The notes: generated by a model from the letters alone, not told the origin. 64,000 bases of DNA from Athripsodes cinereus (GCA_947579605.1 OX388309.1:13214713-13278712), one strand, 5' to 3'. Positions 37,392 to 50,900 are shown, counted from the first letter of the stretch. Program-made: numbers and translations.

Positions 37392-39124
37392 CAGTGGCGG
37401 GACTAGACTTTTGGTATAGGGCATGCGGTTTGTGTAGGTGCAGTAGGTAGAATTTATTATAATATGTACCTACCTATGTTAGAAACCAATTGTTGGCCAA
37501 AACCTACTTTCTGTCCACAATCATCCAGATAGTTTGGATGACCCTCTTTTACAATATACTGTTTTAATGACACCAACATTTGAACAATATAAATATCATT
37601 ATATGAAAAAAAGTTACTCAATTTGCGCAGAATCACGTTGAACGGGGGAGGCTTATTTCTACCCTATACCTACTCCAAAGAAGAGCTATAAAGGGTGAAA
37701 GTCCCTTTGTTAAGAAATTCTTATTGTAAAAAAATATCAAATAACAAATATACTTACCTAACTATTGAATATAATCAAAAGCATCTCTAAATGTACCTAA
37801 TCTTTTGAAACTGAATACCTTCTTTCCATAAGGCAAGGCACCCGCAATCGAGTTAATTATGGTACTTAATACTATTTTTCATTATAAATTTTAAACTTCT
37901 ACTATCCGAAACACATACAATTTTACAAATGTTTGGATTAGAGAAAAATATCTAGAGATTGTTACAGTATCTCTAAGAAATAAAGTGGAATAGTATCATA
38001 ATTATAATCATAAAATTATACACCACACACATTTATAATATTGTTAACTTCAAGTTATCAATTTTTATTAAATATCAATAATATGTTAAGAAAAAAATTA
38101 ACATTTGTTAATTTCTTTTAGAAAAAGTCTAATTTATAGTAAACTTATATATAAAAAAATATCAACAATCAGATGCAAATTTGAAAATAAATTAAAACCC
38201 AAAAAAAAAAACAATACATTTGGAGATAGATGGATTTTTTTTGTGTTTGTGTTGAAATAAAATTAATAATAATAATTATGTTAATTTTTTGTGCAGTCAC
38301 TAGAACGAATAAAATATTTTAGAGAATATTAAATAATATTACAACTAATGACAACACCTACGTAAGTAAGATATAAATAAATTTTGAAGTAATGACAAAT
38401 ATATAAAAAGTATCAAGATTTTCATCTGCATCCTCTAATTGAATGAAATTGAACCTCAATATTATATCGCGTTAACATGAATGTGGTATCTCAATAAACA
38501 CCTTTTATTTTACCGCTATTAGATAAATTTACAAAATGAACAACTTCAATTCATCAAAAATAATTTATTAAAAATGACACAACCGAAGCCCAATACACAT
38601 AATAAAATATAATAAAATATATTACTGTCCTATGCAGTATGCACTAATACATACAAACCTATCCGAAAAGCAAGCTTCTAGACCCCATATATATTGTACC
38701 ACTTCACATGCATGTAGACTTGTATTTGTGTTAAAAAAAATAATATTATTAATAACGTACTTTCCCTGCGTGTGACAGAGAACATAGAAGCTCCATATGA
38801 TGCAACGAAACAGAACTATTTTTGGGAGTCATACCTACTAATGTATCTATGGTAACCATTGAACTGAAGTTTGCAAAGGTTTGCGAACATTTTGCGCGAA
38901 ATTTAAATCAAGGTTAATTTGCTTTATGGGTGCATTAGAGGTCACATAGATTTGTCTATGTTAGCTATTGACCTGAAGTTTGCAAAAGATTTGCTATCGT
39001 TTGGCGGTGAATTTAAATCAATTTAAACTTACTTCGTCGTTTTTTTAGAAACTTCTTTCGATAATTATAGATTTATTCCTTGGGCATGCTTTGCTTTTTT
39101 GCATGTATGGAAGGCACGCCACTG
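37392..39124. mobile_element. 1.7-kb non-autonomous hAT-type element
   Basis: The ends CAGTGGCG and CGCCACTG are inverted repeats flanked by an exact 8-bp direct repeat GGGTCTGG (37384-37391 and 39125-39132). An 8-bp duplication with CAGNGGC-type ends is the hAT signature. The right end (GCATGTATGGAAGGCACGCC) is shared with the short MITE at 60589-60795. No transposase frame was found. The interior holds an RTE relic (37621-37688) and a tandem duplicate (about 38850-39040). Confidence 0.82.
37621..37688 (+). mobile_element. RTE 3' relic inside the hAT-type element
   Basis: The stretch AATTTGCGCAGAATCACG.. GGGGAGGCTTATTTCTACCC is a diverged copy of the RTE 3' end (compare TTGGCGCAGAGTCGCTCTGA near 9900). 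The GAT tail is lost. It shows that RTE sequence was captured by, or inserted into, the surrounding hAT-type element. Confidence 0.45.
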
Positions 39125-39619
39125 GGGTCTGGGTATTTTTACACAACTGAATGCTTAGGAAGTCAGCACAAGCATTGTAAAATATTTATTACTAGAATTA
39201 TTAATATTATCTAGAATTCGGTGTTTAACTCACAAATAATTTTATGGCTTATATTTTAATACTTCGTTGACCTATTTAGTTTTACCTGTTAAAGTTTATA
39301 TATAAGCTAATTAACATTAATAATTTAATCATTATGACCTAAGCAATAATACCTTGTCTGCTCTACTTTGCTAAAATTTTTATTTTGTTTTGAACTTGTG
39401 AATGTTATTCATTGCCTTTCACTATCTTTATAGTATTTTCCATTAAAGAAAATTTTGTTTCTAATTAACCTAAAAATATAATTAACATTTTTATAATTAC
39501 ATTGTAAACTTAAAATATGAACTTCTGTGGAGTGTCCGGAAAAAGAATAGATCTCATACTTTTTTCTTGTAATGTTTTAAATGCTCTGTAAAACACAAAT
39601 ATATGTAATAAAATATAGA

Positions 39620-39880
39620 AAACAACATTTACCATATTCTAATTGTATTGGAACCTTCCTCAGTTTTCCCATCCCCTCCTTCAGATAGGTGTACCCTCTT
39701 TGACATCCTTTCCTCATCCACAGCACTCCTCTTGCATCTGCTCACTTGTCTAATATCCTCTTTTGTCATTCTATCATCCAACGTTTCACCAACCATTCTT
39801 CTCAGGGATCGCATCTCCACTGCATTTATTTTGCTTCAACCATGTCCATGTTTCACTTGTTTACATAAGTGGCGGTACTA
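39620..39880 (-). pseudogene. LINE C-terminal relic
   Basis: The minus strand encodes VEMRSLRRMVGETLDDRMTK and a short downstream open frame (39629-39820). The V-E-M-R-S-L-R-R-M block is typical of the region after the reverse transcriptase in many insect LINEs. The upstream sequence contains a damaged TWTWLKQNK block. Confidence 0.5.
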
Positions 39881-39999
39881 GAATGGTATTGTCCACCAAC
39901 ATTTTAGTTATGTTCGACAAAACAATTGTTGACAAATCTCATGGGCGGTATGAACTTATTTGTGTTCTTGAACACCAATTAATCTGAAAATAGATTTAT

Positions 40000-40710
40000 C
40001 CTTGAAACTACAAAAAAATGTTCTATCCACAGTTTGATGCCCCGATACGCTCTGGTGTTTGTGGTCTTCATTCTGAGACGACACTCCACACACACATATA
40101 CACACACTCACAAGGCCAATTGTTCCCTCTTTTCCAGTACACAGGTAGATCTTGTTGAAGAAAAAGGTATTCACCACCAACAGCTTCATCTTCACACACG
40201 TTTCAATTACAATTTTCATTCATTCTCCTATATTCATTCATTCCTAAAACATTTTCAAGTTCGTTCCTCTTTACACCCACCCATCCATTCAGGTCATCTG
40301 TCAAGATCATTCTTTCATTTTCTTTTTTGTCTTCTGCAATCTTTCTCACATAATCTTGGAATTCTTACTTTTCTGTTTTCATGGTATCCTTCCCAATACC
40401 GTACCCAACTATGAGTAAGAACCTAGTTATCTTACAATGGTTCTAGGATTGAAACGGTCTGGGACTTATTCATCCTTTTTCATAAATTTACTCATTCTCT
40501 CTAATAAAAAATTAGATTGACAGACAAGTCGTGTATTTGGAACTCTAGATCACAATTCTATCTTTCCATTACTTTCTTTAATTCCACATCCTTTTCCCTC
40601 TGTCTCACATGCATACAAAACATTCAATTACTTACTTTTCCCAAACTCAAATATTTCATCTGTCTTTCTCACTATCTCCCCTTTCAAATTTCATTTAGCG
40701 GTGCATAAAT
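40000..40710 (-). pseudogene. LINE endonuclease relic, multiply disabled
   Basis: Read on the minus strand in broken frames, pieces resemble the AP-endonuclease domain of an insect LINE: LKGEIVRKTDEIFEFGK, EFQDYVRKIAEDKKENERM, then DLNGWVG, a degraded GDxNG box, followed by MNENCN and an NTFF-like stretch. Stops and frameshifts are frequent. It probably belongs with the RT relic at 39620-39880, the middle of the element having been deleted. Confidence 0.45.
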
Positions 40711-41699
40711 GATGAAATATATAAAAAAAGTATTTGAGGAAAAAAAACATGTTCCATTGATAATGTACACAACTATTGAGTGTACAAACAGAAGCAAGAA
40801 GAGATCTCTATGATGAAGATAATGAGAACTAAAAATAAATTATGTGATAAGGAAATTTACTCACATGGCAATCAATTCAAAAGTAGGTTGGTTTTTATGA
40901 AACAGTACACATATATTCAAATCATCATTTGTGTAAAACATTATTATGCATGATCTTGCAATTATGAATACAATATATATAATAGTATATCTATTTATAG
41001 CATAATATAGTTTGTCTCGATGTCACTGACACTCGTATTATGTGATGAAGTCATTTCTGTTATGTGCATCGCTATTAATTTGTTATAATATACCCATAGA
41101 TAACATCACTCTATCTGTGCATCATTATTTTGAACCTTTATAATTCAAATACTTATCTTTATTATGCCACTCGAAAGTAGAAGGAAGTGTAAATGTATTT
41201 TTTTTCCTCCTGTTTTTGTTCATGTATTTTATATTTGAGCTGTTGGTAAGCACAAATCACTTCTTATGGGTGGATTGCTGACAAAAAAAAAATTGATCGC
41301 AATGCAGATCCATATAAAAATAAGGTGTGGTATGACTATATTAACGATGAACTGAAAATGCATTTGCAAATATCATAATTATCATTCTGGAATGTGTCAA
41401 GTCCGTGTAAAAACTTTATTAGTGCTATTATCTGAAATTAAGACAACTATTTTATTTTTCACATTTCCAATGTCAGTGAACGTGGAACAGTTTGTACTAA
41501 GTGTATGAAATACTTTATTAGGCTTCTGATTGACATTAATAAAATGAATATATTAAGTTTTCTATTTTTATCCTGTTTTATTATTTTGTTGTTTTGAACA
41601 ACATCAAAGTGTCATTTATGAAACAAAGTACCTCAAACTAGAAAATTACATCTACATTTTATTTATTGAGTTGGCGTTACTTTTGTAACACTCCATTTT

Positions 41700-41774
41700 T
41701 ATAAATGGAAAAAACACTATTGGTTTTAGTTTTACTTTTTAACTAAAACCAATTGTGTTTTTTTTCCATCTATA
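41700..41774. repeat. 75-nt near-perfect hairpin upstream of the first RhoBTB coding exon
   Basis: TATAAATGGAAAAAACAC..ATTGGTTTTAGTT pairs with AACTAAAACCAATTGTG.. TTTTCCATCTATA over about 33 bases with a short loop. It ends 126 bases before the splice acceptor at 41901. Could be a tiny TA-flanked MITE or a structured RNA. Confidence 0.6.
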
Positions 41775-41902
41775 GGTATATATACATCTACATTAGTATC
41801 CAAGTCAGAAGTTAAATTTGTTTTGTGTAATGATATGAAATAATTTTCAAATTTAATATTTTAAATCATAATAATATATAAAGTATTTTTTTATTGTTTT
41901 AG

Positions 41903-41925
41903 GTCTTTGACAAAACTATGGAATT
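41903..41925 (+). promoter_or_regulatory. Spliced 5' leader end with overlapping upstream ATG
   Basis: A T-rich tract ending in AG at 41901-41902 is a splice acceptor, so the first coding exon begins at 41903 with non-coding sequence and an upstream leader exon must exist. An ATG at 41918 lies 8 bases before the real start, in another frame. It opens 13 codons ending at a TGA at 41957-41959, overlapping the RhoBTB start. Both ATGs have A at -3 and G at +4, a favourable context, so the upstream ATG may reduce RhoBTB translation. That effect is inferred. Confidence 0.6.
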
Positions 41926-44900
41926 ATGGACAACGAACAGCCTCACCAAGAGTTGGTGAAATGTGTGGTTGTCGGAGATACGGCCGTTGGGAAGACTCGG
42001 CTAATATGTGCAAGGGCATGCAACAAGCATGTCTCTCTATCGCAATTGCTAACTACTCATGTGCCCACAGTGTGGGCCATAGACCAGTACAGGATATACA
42101 AAGATGTGAGTTATTATATCCATTTGTATCACTAGTCATGGCCCAGATGGTCTTTTTTTATAATGACCACTATTCTTATTACAACTTTATCAGAGTGTTA
42201 ATAATATCCTGACCCTGGTACAGGATGGTTTTATTGGTGCAAATATTCTCCCAATGAATAAATGTTAATCTCCAGACTTCTGTACTATGTGGGTGGTGTG
42301 CTAATTTGAGAGAGCCTGTTTTCCACTCTGTAATTCCAAAAGGACGAACAGGAAGTTTATTTATTTATTCTTTACTGTACATTGATTAAAAGCAAATTTA
42401 CAAAAAAATCATAAAATCAATATACAGAGGGTGAGTTTATCACAGAGGCTCCCTTGCTTTCAACTAACCGAATGTCACAAAAATCCCAAGATAAAGGATG
42501 TTGAATATTTTATTAGTATAAGCATTTCACTTAATTTGACTGTTAGTACTTATATACATGTTGTCACTGATGAGATGTTTTTAACAACTGATTAAAACTG
42601 ATTATTGTTCAGGTACTGGAGAGGTCGTGGGAAGTGGTTGATGGTGTCAACGTGTCCCTGAGACTATGGGACACATTCGGAGATCATGAGAAAGACAGAA
42701 GGTTTGCTTATGGAAGGTAAAAAAGGAGTCAGGAAATTATTTTCACTGTTATGTGTGTTTCAGTGTACGCATTGTTAATGTTTTCATTGTGTTCCTAGTG
42801 TTTGAATGTTAGTTGCTTTAATTATGAATGGTTGTTTCATAAAATGTGAATAACTAATTGTAATTCACGAAGATAATAAACTTATTTACCCACATGATAT
42901 GAAAACACAAGCTTAAATGTGCATAGATAATGTTGTTTGTAGTTATTTATGTTATCGCTGATTCTATAAGTAATGAGTGATAAATGTGTTGTGACATATT
43001 AATAGCAGTTTGTTACGACGCTAATGGATTTGTTTTCATTTAGTTTTTACAACTGTTAGAGCAATGTTTTTAAGATGTCTCATTTCTATAATACACATCA
43101 TCATACGAGATACATATGTCCACAGAGAGCCTTATGACCATACTTAATTATTTATGTATGCACATAACATTGTAGTGTATTTATAAGTATTGTAATTGTT
43201 TACTGAACAAACATCATGTGACTGGACATGTATGGTGTTTTATTATCTTGATACTTATATAGCTACATATCTAAGAATCTTTAATTTCCTGTACGAGGCT
43301 GGAAAATCATTCTATAAATAAAAAGTTTATTGGCAAAATATTAGGATGTATACAAGCATATCATGTTTACAAAAAGAACTAAAAGGTGGGCTTATCGTAT
43401 AAGCAAACCCAGATACAATACTTAATTACACATACATTGATATTTAATTTCGCCTGTATTTATTTCAATTCTATATTGAGATTATCAGGACAACATAACT
43501 TACGTTACATTATATTTTTATAAATACCTACCTTTACAAAGTCTTATAATACTCTACCCTTAATACTGTAATAATATATGTCTAATCTGTGAACTTCTGT
43601 TTCTATTATACATATAGCAGCTAGATATACATTATGGAAATTTGTGGCATATCAATGTATGTGTCTATGCTTTATAATTATATTTTTAGATTTCATAAGA
43701 GAGTTTCATTAATTTTATGGTAATTAAAAAAAACTCAGCATATTTAACCTTTCACCATATGCTTATCTACAAATAGAATTTAATATTTTTAATGAATTCT
43801 TCCAATATCAAAGACCACCGTATGAAATGACCCACTTCACATTTAGCATGTACATTAATGGTTCTATTTGCATCTTTATTGCTGAGAATTATTGCACTCT
43901 AGATGTAAAACACATCAACATTGCGAGTGTTTTCTTTTTACCAAACGTAAGTGATGAATACTCTCGTGTTGGTCGATTATGATATACCTAATAACAAATA
44001 GATAAGAGTATACCACACCACTTACAAATACATCATGAGGCGCCTATAGTTTACCTACACATACATAGGTATACAAATATTGTTTTGTTTATATCAGCAT
44101 TGGAATGGTTCTGATTATTTAACTAGTGTGCAGTAAACTTTTCTGGATATATCCCGGTTGTGCTGGATTTCCATTTGTAAATGGATGATGTATGTTGATT
44201 ATGCTGTACATCATTATGTTTAACTTTGAAAAAGTATTTGTTATTTATCTCATAATAAGACTCTTTGTTTATATTCAAATTACATGATGCTCTTTTATTT
44301 TCATTCAGATCTGATGTAGTGTTACTATGCTTCTCCATAACGAATCCGGTTTCATTAAGGAATTGTGGTGCTATGTGGTTCCCAGAGATCCGCAAATTTT
44401 GTCCCCACACTCCCATATTGTTGGTTGGATGTAAGAATGATCTGAGATACATGTACAGGGATGAGGAATATCTCTCTCACTTCAAAGACAGAAGTCCATT
44501 TGTCAGGTATACATATTCTTGTGAAGTATATTAATAAGCTGTATTAATGCAGAAAGTAAAAAGGCTTGATAAGTTTGTAGAATGACTTGATGTTGAAATT
44601 AAATTGAACATGTCCATTTGTAATATAATGTCGGTAAAGTCCAAAAATTGTAAATTTTTAACTGATATCAGCATTGATTTTCTCCGCTTTTTTACATAAT
44701 TTTCACAGGTTTCTACTGTTTTGGAAATCAAAGTTTAAGTATAGAAGATATTGACCAGCATAGTTAAAGTCTCTTCATATCCAGTGTATTCATTTGTCTG
44801 TGTTTTTTAGAGTTACTCGTAAAAGTGACCTGGTGATGCCTGATCAGGGACGTGCTTTAGCTCATGAGTTTGGTATTTACTACTACGAGACATCCGTCTT

Positions 44901-47900
44901 CACATATTATGGAGTCAATGAAGTTTTTGAAAATGCTATCAGAGCTGCCCTCATGGCCAGAAGACAACAAAGGTTTTGGATGACAAATCTCAAAAGAGTC
45001 CAAAGGCCGCTGGTACAAGTAAGTTGAAACACATTTTAAGCGAATACAATGAGATAAATTATACTTGTAAATAATGTACTTAAAATTTTATTCCAGGCTC
45101 CATTCAAACCTCCAAAGCCCGTCCCGCCCAAAGTGATAGAAGTTCCTAGTACATACGATGAAGATATTACTAATTTGTTCAATAATCAGGTATAATTTAT
45201 TCAAAATTATTTTCTATAATGTGTAGAGATGTATAATGAAAAAAAGATTCTTGTACTGTAGATGTAAATAAATAAAAAATATGATAAATAATTTCATTAC
45301 TAAAATAAACACTTGTTAATAACTAATAAAAGATCTCTATGAAAGTGCCCTATACTAGGATTCAAAGAACTCTGGATTCCAATAATAAAACAAAATCCAA
45401 TTTGTGTTATGGGTATCTGTGCATCAAACTTTATTTTCTTGTTCTCATCTTATTTCTAATCTAAGTTTTACCTGTTTTACATTGGGTGAGAAATTAAAAG
45501 CATTTTTTTTATCTTTTTCGTGTTAAAAACATACATGGTTATGTGATAACCTATAGTTTGTACCTATAACTATAAAAGTTTTTTTTTAAATGTATCTGAG
45601 TTTTTGTTATAAACCCAAGTTCAACCTTAAAAAAAATTGCGTCCTTAAAAATTTATTCCTATTTTAAAAATATTAATCCTTTTCATCTATGTTTTATTTA
45701 GTAACATTGTAATTTACCCAACTACTAACTTACATAAGAGACGTGAGTGTGACAGGAGCAGGTAGTCAATCCTTACTCACACATTTTATGACAGTTTGCC
45801 ATTTCATTTGAATCCTAGTATAGTATAACAACTTAATACAAGTATTTTTTAAATATGATTTATTTATTCTAGATGTACACAGATATGGTGTTAGTGTGTG
45901 GTACAGTGGCATTCCCATGTCACAGATTCATGGTAGCTGCTGGTTGTATGGCTCTCTACAGAGTACTTACTATAGAGTCCTGTTCACAACAACTCAGTGA
46001 TATGGGAGCTAGGAGTTGCAGTGAATCTAGTATGGTAAGCTCACACACCTACTGTAAGATATAAATATTTGAAGCCAATTATCTTTTTCAAAATGTTCCT
46101 ACTCCCGGGGCATTATGACAACTTGAATAATGCCAACTTAATCAATGTTATATCTAATGAAACATTTTCAAAAAACCATGATTACCAACTAATTTTCACA
46201 TCCTGTCTAAAATTTCCCACTTCAATAAATGGCTAAACATATTTTGTCATTTACCAAAATCAAAATACAATGATTAATATGAGAACATTAACGAAGCATG
46301 GCTTTTCTGGTTGGAAAGACATAACTCACTTGTGTTTATAAGATGATTTAATCATGATAACCTTTTCTAAACACATTATTTATTTATTCTTTGCTCTACA
46401 TTGATTACATACAATTTCATAAAAGGTATACATTCAAATTAAATACAATAAATATACAGAGGGTGAATTTATCGCAAAGGCGCGATCTCTTCCAACTAAC
46501 CCAAGTTATCAGTATTACAAATAGTTTTTTGCAGGTGAGTTCTTTTGGAGAGGCTACAGTTGGAGAATTCAATGAAGACACGGAGTATCTCATCAGGCAA
46601 GATCAAACTAGATCCAGCAAGTATGTATTCATTCAATGTAAATTTGATAACACACCAAACGTTAATAATATTACCAATCAAAAATTTATTGCATGATATT
46701 ATGTCCAATGAGATAGACGGAATAATTTCAAAGGCCTGTTTAAAAATTATTCTTGCTGAAGTTGAATTTTGTAGTTAATCTGAATTATTATAGTTTTCTT
46801 TTTTAACTTTACAATTATTCTATGGAACAATTTGTTCACATTATTTAAAAACTGAACTTCTATGTCATATGAATTCAAATATTATGTCCATTTTTGGTTG
46901 ATTCAAATAAGTACCTATTATAATCATAATAAATATTAGTTTTCTATTGTATCACAATCATGAATCTATCCATCTATTTAGTTTCTAAACTTTTGTATTT
47001 CCGTAGGGTCTGGGAGCAAATGAAGCGACGGTCTTGCCAAATTCTGCCATCCACAGAAACCACAACAACAGTGAAGAAGACATGCTCCGATTATTATAAA
47101 GATCTCAACCATCCAGCATTTGTGTCAATTAAAGTCGTAAGAGTAAGTAATCAAATTACTTGTTACAGTACCTATAACAAGAATATATACATCTTTGTAT
47201 TGTAAGTTATCTACATCAAAATTTATACCTGCAATAAATATTATTCTATCTTGTCTTTGTATAAACTTTTTACTAGTTATCTGCATGCAATAAACATGCA
47301 ATTTGTCCTCTCAGTGCAAATCAAAATGAAGACATTCACGATGGGTGTCTACCTCACTGGTGAACAGAAGGTGAATGAAACTCTCGTTTCAATTTATCCA
47401 ATAGAATCCTACTACATAAGTACCGTTACTATAAATATAATGAACTGTTCATTTATTACTAAAGTACAATTGATATTTAATATGTAGGTATACAAAAGGC
47501 TGGCAATCTTGTTCTTACGTACCTATAATAGTTTTGATATATTTTTTATTATTTTTGCAGAATGAGAATCCTACAAATGGCCAAATCAAGTCACAAACAA
47601 TCATTACACTTAGTAAAATTATCACACCAAATGCTTTACAGCAATGTCTTAAATTTATTTACATGGGGAAATTGGATGAAGAACTTGTTGAGTTGCAGGT
47701 ACCTGCCTTTAACTATTGTTTTTATTATTAAAAGTCATGAATTTTTTTTCTTTTATATAATATTCAGTGTTTAATGTTGAGGTTATACTGTTTCAATTGT
47801 GTAACAAATTTTCACACTTTCTCCGTCTTTTTTATTAAATAATCGTGTTTAAATTAAATATTTCTGAGCACATGTAACTTGCTTCAAAATGCCAAGGGGT

Positions 47901-50900
47901 GGATTGCAAGTATCAAAAAAAGTATATATCTTAGAGTTTAGAAGATATATTAGGTATATTTATAATCTTCTAAAACTTACTTCAAGAAATTAATTGTTAA
48001 CCCCTTGGTAATAATAATTATCATTCTACTGAAACGTACACAATGGTATCATGTTAAGATACCTTAGATATACATTGGGTTGTATTAAGTACAATCCTAA
48101 CTTACCTAATACTAGCCCATAATATTCTGTCAACACGTGACATTCAAAAGACAATGTACCTAAAAAGGTACATATTTATGAGATAGGTATCTCGTCTTTG
48201 GGGTATTGCCCACGGGTATGAATGAAATATCTCATCTTTGGTATACTGTGCAAGAGTTTTTGTACGAGATATCACCTCCCAAGCAGCCATTGGTTAATAC
48301 ATTTATGAATGTTCTTTGTGTTCACCATTGTTATGTGGTTTTTTTCTGTGTTGATAATTAAACATTGTATTGAAATAAAATCCTAAAAATGATTTGAGAG
48401 CAATTTTATCTTAGTGTTAATTATTTTTAAAAAGAATTAATTATTTGCAATGAATAATCAAAACTTTGAATTCTTTTGGGATTTAATCCTGACAAAAGTA
48501 AACTTGTGTATTTAGTTTGCTCAATTCAATTTATATGTTGGAGTAAATTGACTTGTACAATAAATTTGTATTAATTTATCACTTCTTCTATTATTGCTAT
48601 GTATTGATGCACATTTTTATCATTCTTTAACAAAATGTATTGAATACTGCCTGCGTCTTTGTGTTTTTTCATATATCTTATTTGGTACTGTATTATTCCT
48701 TTGAAAGTCCGTACACATTTTCTGGATTTAAGTCTTGAGATAAATTTAGTGCCACATAGTGGTTATTCACAAAATAGCGCTGGATATATTTTCATTATTA
48801 TGGATTATTATGAATTGTGCCAAAATGTACCTATTTTAGGTAGGTAGATTATTGAAAAAATATTGTAGGTGAAATCAAATTTGCAATCCCATCCTAATAC
48901 TTTCTAATTAGAATATATTTTTATATATATAACTCAAATTTATGTGTGCATTTTTTATAATTTTTGTATTTTAATTATTAATTTGCTTTCTAAATATTCC
49001 TTGTATATTTAGAATGGATCTTATATCGAGTATTTGATTGTGTACCACTTAGGGTGCCACCCGTACCTAATACCTATATTGTGCAGTATATTTACATAAT
49101 AATTATGTTTCTATGTATTTGTTCTGGTTGTTTCTATATTATAAGTTTGTATGTATCTCTCCTTGTTTTTTCTTTGCACAGACAGCGCCTATCGGATTGT
49201 TTCTGGTAATTTCAAAAAAGCAAAATAAGTTTGTTATTAGATATCTTTTATTTTAAACATCTTCATACAATTCAAAGTTATAATCATTAAAATCTCAATA
49301 TTTTATCAAATTAATGTATTACAAATGGGTTGAATTATTATTATGTTTTTTTCATTTATTTTTAAACATGTTTTATTTTTATTAATTTTATGTTGATGAA
49401 CTGGCAATGTTTTGTTTTAGGTTTATTTTTATTGTATAAAATGCAGTAATTGCCTTTTGGATCAATGAAAGTATTATATAATTAGCATGATGAAATTGAT
49501 CTTCTATTGTTTTACTTGGAATGGATGTTGAAGATGAGATTTTGTTTTGTGAATGCACAGTTTACATAGATATAGATGGTCACATCACATTGTTTTGATT
49601 TCACAGTTTGCATTCACCAAGAACAATTTAGACATTTCATTATTTATATATCCTCATTTTGAAATTAAACATCAAATTTATATCCTGTCCATTCACCTCC
49701 ATTGTAGGAGCATTTCATTATTAGCTGCATCCAATGAATTTTTACAGGGACGCTCATAAAATCATTATACCTAACCAATTGTTATTAATAGACTCTATAA
49801 TATATAGGTACATTGTATTATGGATAATAATTATGTTCATAAACTTTGTACAGGAGGTACAAAACTAGATATCTGATGACTTTAAACATAAAATATCAAA
49901 TTAAATAATATATGAGATCTGTTTACAAATAATTTAATATAAAAGAACTTATACAATACATGCTATCTACATTTATCATGACAGCTTCATTATTTAATAA
50001 GAAAAATTATCCGTACTTTAATTAGTAAAATATTTTACAGTATAAATAAATGTAATATCCTCGCTGCACTTTGTTTTCAATGTGGCAATAAAATGTTAAG
50101 ATTATTGGACGATTTCTTCACATTTCAATTAGTGTTTGTTGAAAAAAACTGAATCACAATTAATCGTCATCAACTTAAAAGACTTGTTCCTAATAATATT
50201 TATTTGTAACAACACTAAAACAGAAATGCACAACATGGGTAATGTTATTGTGAATATCTCTTATATGAAGTATCCACCATCATATTGAAACGAAGCTGTT
50301 GTTACAGTTTATGTTATTCCTTTATTTATTATAGGAAATCAGACAAGCAGCGGAAATTCTGGAACTCAGTCATCTCAGCAAACTTCTAGCAGCTATACAA
50401 AACAACCAGAAAGCTCTTTGTGATGAAATCATTCTACAATATGCTTCTGTAAGTTATATTGAATATTTATGATTTTACTGATAAATATAACTGATATATT
50501 GAAAATTTAAACAAATATAATTATTTTTTGCAGAGTCTAAAAGCGAGGCTGCAGGAGTTATGTATAGAGAGAGGTCTCTTCTCAGATGTGACATTTGAAT
50601 TAGAAGATGGTAAACAGGCGGGCCATAAAGCTTTGTTAGCTTCAAGATGTGAGCCAATGGGAGCCATGTTCAGAGGCCACTTCAAAGAATCTACTGCTAG
50701 AATTGTATGTATATATTTCACACTGCTATCTGTTTTAAAAAAATACTATTTGCCACCCACCCTGAAAGTCTTAATTTTTAATGTCATAGGGAGAACATCC
50801 TGCATGTTTAGTAATATAGATCTATTCTGCCGGCTTCCTCACTTATACAATATTTATTTATTTATGCAAGCAATAAACAGCTTTCAACTTTTGCTGCGTC

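Noticed and set aside
40034..40414. 126-codon + strand ORF
   Set aside because: His/Ser/Phe-rich low complexity, opposite a LINE endonuclease relic.
41907..42212. 101-codon + strand frame overlapping RhoBTB exon 1
   Set aside because: Different frame from the GTPase, runs into the intron; the P-loop frame starts at 41926.
44123..44452. 109-codon minus-strand ORF
   Set aside because: Overlaps RhoBTB exon 3 on the other strand and has no recognisable domain.
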